Source: Hepatocystis sp. ex Piliocolobus tephrosceles
Lineage: Eukaryota > Apicomplexa > Aconoidasida > Haemosporida > Plasmodiidae
Direction of reading: 5' to 3'
DNA length: 10,673 nt
Assembly: GCA_902459845.2 (NCBI GenBank)
Contig: CABPSV020000045.1
Coordinates: 24,910 to 35,582, forward strand
Shown: in pieces, positions 7,774 through 10,673 of the stretch
Layout of the letters: each line of letters opens with the position of its first letter
Position numbering within the stretch: the stretch's first letter is position 1
Made by a program: the position numbers and the translations under genes
The notes under the pieces: generated by a model
Database searches by the model: none
Seen by the model: the letters and a program-made list of their open reading frames with translations, nothing else
Told to the model about the DNA's origin: nothing

Positions 7774-8905
7774 ATGTCGAGATTTATAGCAAAAATTAGT
7801 ATACAGTCATGTAACGAAAAACATATCTTATTGAATAGTATAAGAAGTACATTTTTGAGGAATAGTAGTAACATATCGAAAAGGGGATATACTACATTAT
7901 TTTATTTAAAAATAAAAAATAACAGTAATATAAATAAGTATGGAATAAATAATATTTGTGTAAATAGAAGTAATAACAATAATAATATAAGTAATTATAA
8001 GAATTCATGCCGCTGCTATAGTTGCCTTTTTAATATAGACAAAAAATATATTACTCGTTATTGGGCCGAATATAATAAGCCGAAAATAGACGAGTCCAAA
8101 ATAAATGAACTGAGAGAACAATTTGAAATTTTAAAAGATTACAATGATAAAGATTTAATGATATGGTTAGAATCTTTTAACAAAATGGATAAAGACCATG
8201 ATAATTTTATTTCTCATGCAGATTTACAAAAGAGTGATTGGAGTTTAGAAAAATATACACTTTTCCAAGGTTATGACATGGATAAAAATAATTTAATCGA
8301 TTTTGGTGAATATATACAAGCAGTCATTGCTATAGATACACAATATTTCAAAAACTTTTTTCAAGATTTTAGTAAAATTGACATCGACCTAGAATTTCAA
8401 AAATATGCAAGTAAAGACATTGTAAAAAGATCAGTTTACTAATACGTCTAGATTATTTATATTGGTTTCTTTTTGTATATAGTTATACATTTATTAATTT
8501 GCATATACATACATACGTACATATATATATATATATATATATATTTTTTCCCCTTTTATTAGTTACTGAAAAAGAAAATGACAAAAAGGTTATCCCTTTA
8601 ACAAAATTAATGCAAATGTTAAAAGATAAAGAATTTACGTGTGTAACCGAAACGGACTCTATTAAATTATTTAATGCTATGGACATTAATAAGGACGGAA
8701 GTATAGATTTTGAGGATTTTGTTCAGGTATCTATAAAAAATATAACATAACACTATAGCGTAGTGTAACACATATATATATATATATATGTATATATTTG
8801 TATGTATGACCATTGTACGCATAAATTTTATTATAAAATTATTGTACTCATATAAGTTAAATTGTTCTTATTTTTTTTTTTTTTTAGTGGTTAGGAAAAG
8901 AATAA
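7774..8905 (+). CDS. EF-hand calcium-binding protein, probably mitochondrial, three exons
   Basis: Exons 7774-8410, 8563-8726 and 8888-8905 join in frame (637 + 164 + 18 nt) to give 272 residues. The donors are GCAA|GTAAAG and TTCAG|GTATCT; the acceptors are TTTTATTAG and a T-run ending in TTAG. The last exon encodes only WLGKE and the stop, completing the helix after the final EF-hand. Three EF-hand loops are visible: 139-150 (D,D,D,F,I...D at position 12, non-Gly at 6), 168-179 (D,D,N,L,I,D...E, canonical ends) and 253-264 (D,N,D,G,S,I,D...D). Calcium binding is therefore likely. The first 45 residues are rich in Arg, Lys and Ser, nearly acid-free, and contain KRGYTT, like a mitochondrial cleavage context; this targeting is inferred. 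An Asn-rich linker and a CRCYSC motif (79-84) precede the calcium-binding half. I do not recognise the exact orthologue. It is divergent to HAP2, with its start 2.6 kb away. Confidence -1.
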
Positions 8906-10614
8906 TGTGTTACGACTTTAAAAATATAATATAGGATTAAATATATTTTTATTTTTACATTCTGGTGAATTATTTTGTCAAAAAAAAAAACTAAAAAGTT
9001 TGTGACAAATTTTGTATATGAAGAAAGTTTAAATAAAAATGGAATCAAATGAAAATATTTTTAATTTTATGGTTATTTTGGAGTTTTTAGTCTTTAATAA
9101 ACATATTATTAATTTCCATGTACTCACATATATATATATATATATATATGTAACTAATTTTGAATATTTACCTGGTTTATCCTTTTTTTATTGTATACTT
9201 TTATTTTATTCTATTTTATGATCATGATATACATGCGCATTTTTTTTAATTTATATATTAACCGAGTCTCCAATATGTGTATATATGTTTATATATATGT
9301 GTATATATTTTCATTGTTTTATTGTACTATACAATTTAATATTTAACGACATTTTTTTTATCTTTAAAATGAAATTTGAATAATATAGTACTTTTAATAA
9401 ACCTACTAAGCAACAAAACTGTTTACAAAAAGACAAAAAAAAAAATTAAATAAAATCAATTAATTCAAGGAATATTAATATATTATATTTTGTTAATAGG
9501 TTGATAAAGTTTATATATATGTATATATATGTACATATATGTATGTACATATATTTATATCATTAATTCTAGAAAATAAACGTATATAAAACCACATCGT
9601 TATAAATTAGCTGATATAATTTTTTTTTTTTTTTTTTTTAATTCTAACTATATTTTTATATATAGCTTAAATTAGAACAGCTTAACTGCGCTTTTTTTGA
9701 AAAATAAAAAAAAAATTATGACTCGGTAATATGATTTTTTCTACAATATGTATCTAACTAAAAAAAAAATTATGTCTTAGTAATATAATTTTTTTTATAA
9801 TATAATACCAGCAAAAAAAAAAAAAAAAAAAAAAATGACTTGTTCATATATATTTGTACAAGAATTTTATAAGATAAAATAATATTTTCATGGTATAGTA
9901 ACATCATGTATAAATAGTTACTACTTTTTTACGAGTAAAGGTATATAATTATGAAAAAATGTCTTACTTGTAAATATATATATATTTATATTATAAGTAG
10001 AACGCTTACTTTTGTGTTATATTTCTATTTTATTAACTTAATTTTTTTTTTTTTTTTTTTTTTTTTTTTGTGCACACAATTTTTGCTTGAAAAACACAAG
10101 CAGCTGATATTATATTGTTTATACATTTTTGTTCTTATATAAAATGATTTTTACATATATATATATATATATGTATATATGTATATGCATAGATAGCAAT
10201 TTTTTGCATGTTTAAAAAAAAAAGTATTATAAACTTGTATAATTTTCCACTTTGTCTTCTACTATATACAAATTTTATTATAACTGTTGTAACATTTTTT
10301 TACAGTTTTTAAATTAACAAAAAAAAAAGAGTATATATATATATATGTATGTTAATAAATTGTAGAATTAAAAACGTACAGTTGTATGTTTTTAACATGG
10401 GCTTTTATAGCTAGTGCTATTTTTTTTTTTTTTTTTTTTTAAATATCTAGAAAAAAAAAAAAAAACCTTAACAACATAGCTATTTTTTAATTTTGTTGTA
10501 ACATTTTGTAAATATTTCTATCAAAATATCTTAATTTTTAAGAAAATTTTACAATTATACACATACATATACATATATTTTTTTTTTTTTATTTTATTTT
10601 TTTTTTTTTTTTTT

Positions 10615-10673
<59 letters not shown>
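8906..10673. other. 3' flank of the EF-hand gene and intergenic DNA; no supported gene
   Basis: The stretch holds (AT)n-like tracts, TATATGTATATATG-type repeats (about 9280-9310, 9510-9555) and T-runs (10041-10069, 10421-10440). It also has a diverged duplication at about 9710-9803 and a short hairpin at 10407-10420. Short open frames exist but are made of Ile/Tyr/Phe low-complexity sequence and show no splice-compatible partners. Confidence -1.
10617..10673. repeat. Terminal poly(T) of at least 57
   Basis: The window ends in an uninterrupted T57, preceded by further T-runs from about 10568. With the simple-sequence array at the other end, both borders are low complexity, which would fit a contig broken at unresolvable repeats. 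Confidence -1.

Noticed and set aside
7511..7799. Three Ser/Phe/Leu/Cys-rich plus-strand open frames
   Set aside because: All come from an 8-bp pyrimidine repeat that opens several frames at once; the adjacent EF-hand start at 7774 is the supported coding sequence.
8483..8686. Minus-strand open frame of 67 codons
   Set aside because: It is antisense to EF-hand exon 2 and the intron microsatellite.
9951..10142. Short plus-strand frame beginning MKKCLTCKYIYIYI
   Set aside because: It consists of a TA-repeat and a T29 run, with no family resemblance and no splice partners.
1..10673. tRNA, rRNA, CRISPR array or transposon
   Set aside because: No TTCGA-type T-loop with a cloverleaf, no conserved rRNA segments, no spaced direct repeats with unique spacers, and no transposase-like frame were seen; the tandem arrays are simple minisatellites.

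Overview
The window looks like nuclear DNA of a haemosporidian parasite (Plasmodium or a close relative). Reasons: the base composition is extremely A+T-rich, there are dozens of poly(A)/poly(T) runs of 20-57 bases and (AT)n microsatellites, the introns are short with GT..AG ends, proteins are rich in Asn and Lys, and one gene is recognisable as the male-gamete fusogen HAP2/GCS1. The species cannot be named from the sequence alone. The very long homopolymers would fit an avian or ovale/malariae-like lineage at least as well as P. falciparum, but that is a guess.

Layout. 1-746: non-coding 3' flank of HAP2 made of an AAGTAAT heptamer array, an A-rich TAAGG array, a short stretch of ordinary complexity and a T45 run. 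747-5180 (minus): a ten-exon HAP2 gene. I joined the exons by hand from a signal-peptide exon at 5180 to the stop at 747; all junctions keep frame and the model gives 949 residues. Much of the gene's length is intron filled with homopolymers and minisatellites. 5181-7773: a 2.6-kb divergent intergenic region holding both promoters, with several ordered repeats and two islands of ordinary complexity. 7774-8905 (plus): a three-exon gene for a 272-residue EF-hand protein with a mitochondrial-type N-terminus. 8906-10673: 3' flank and intergenic DNA with no gene I can support, ending in a T57 run.

How the genes relate. HAP2 acts on the male gamete surface and merges the gamete membranes during fertilisation in the mosquito midgut. 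The EF-hand protein is a predicted calcium-binding organellar protein. The two are head to head, but 2.6 kb separates their start codons and nothing shows a shared function or joint regulation.

The most unusual material is structural rather than a new gene family: introns that place an A-run after the 5' splice site and a T-run before the 3' splice site; a fusogen membrane anchor encoded by a 29-base homopolymer; a 15-bp perfect inverted repeat inside the coding exon; and minisatellites with higher-order order (17 bp alternating to 34 bp, 9 bp to 27 bp). One splice junction (exon 2/3) is weak. I see no bacterial-style system, CRISPR array, mobile element, rRNA or tRNA.
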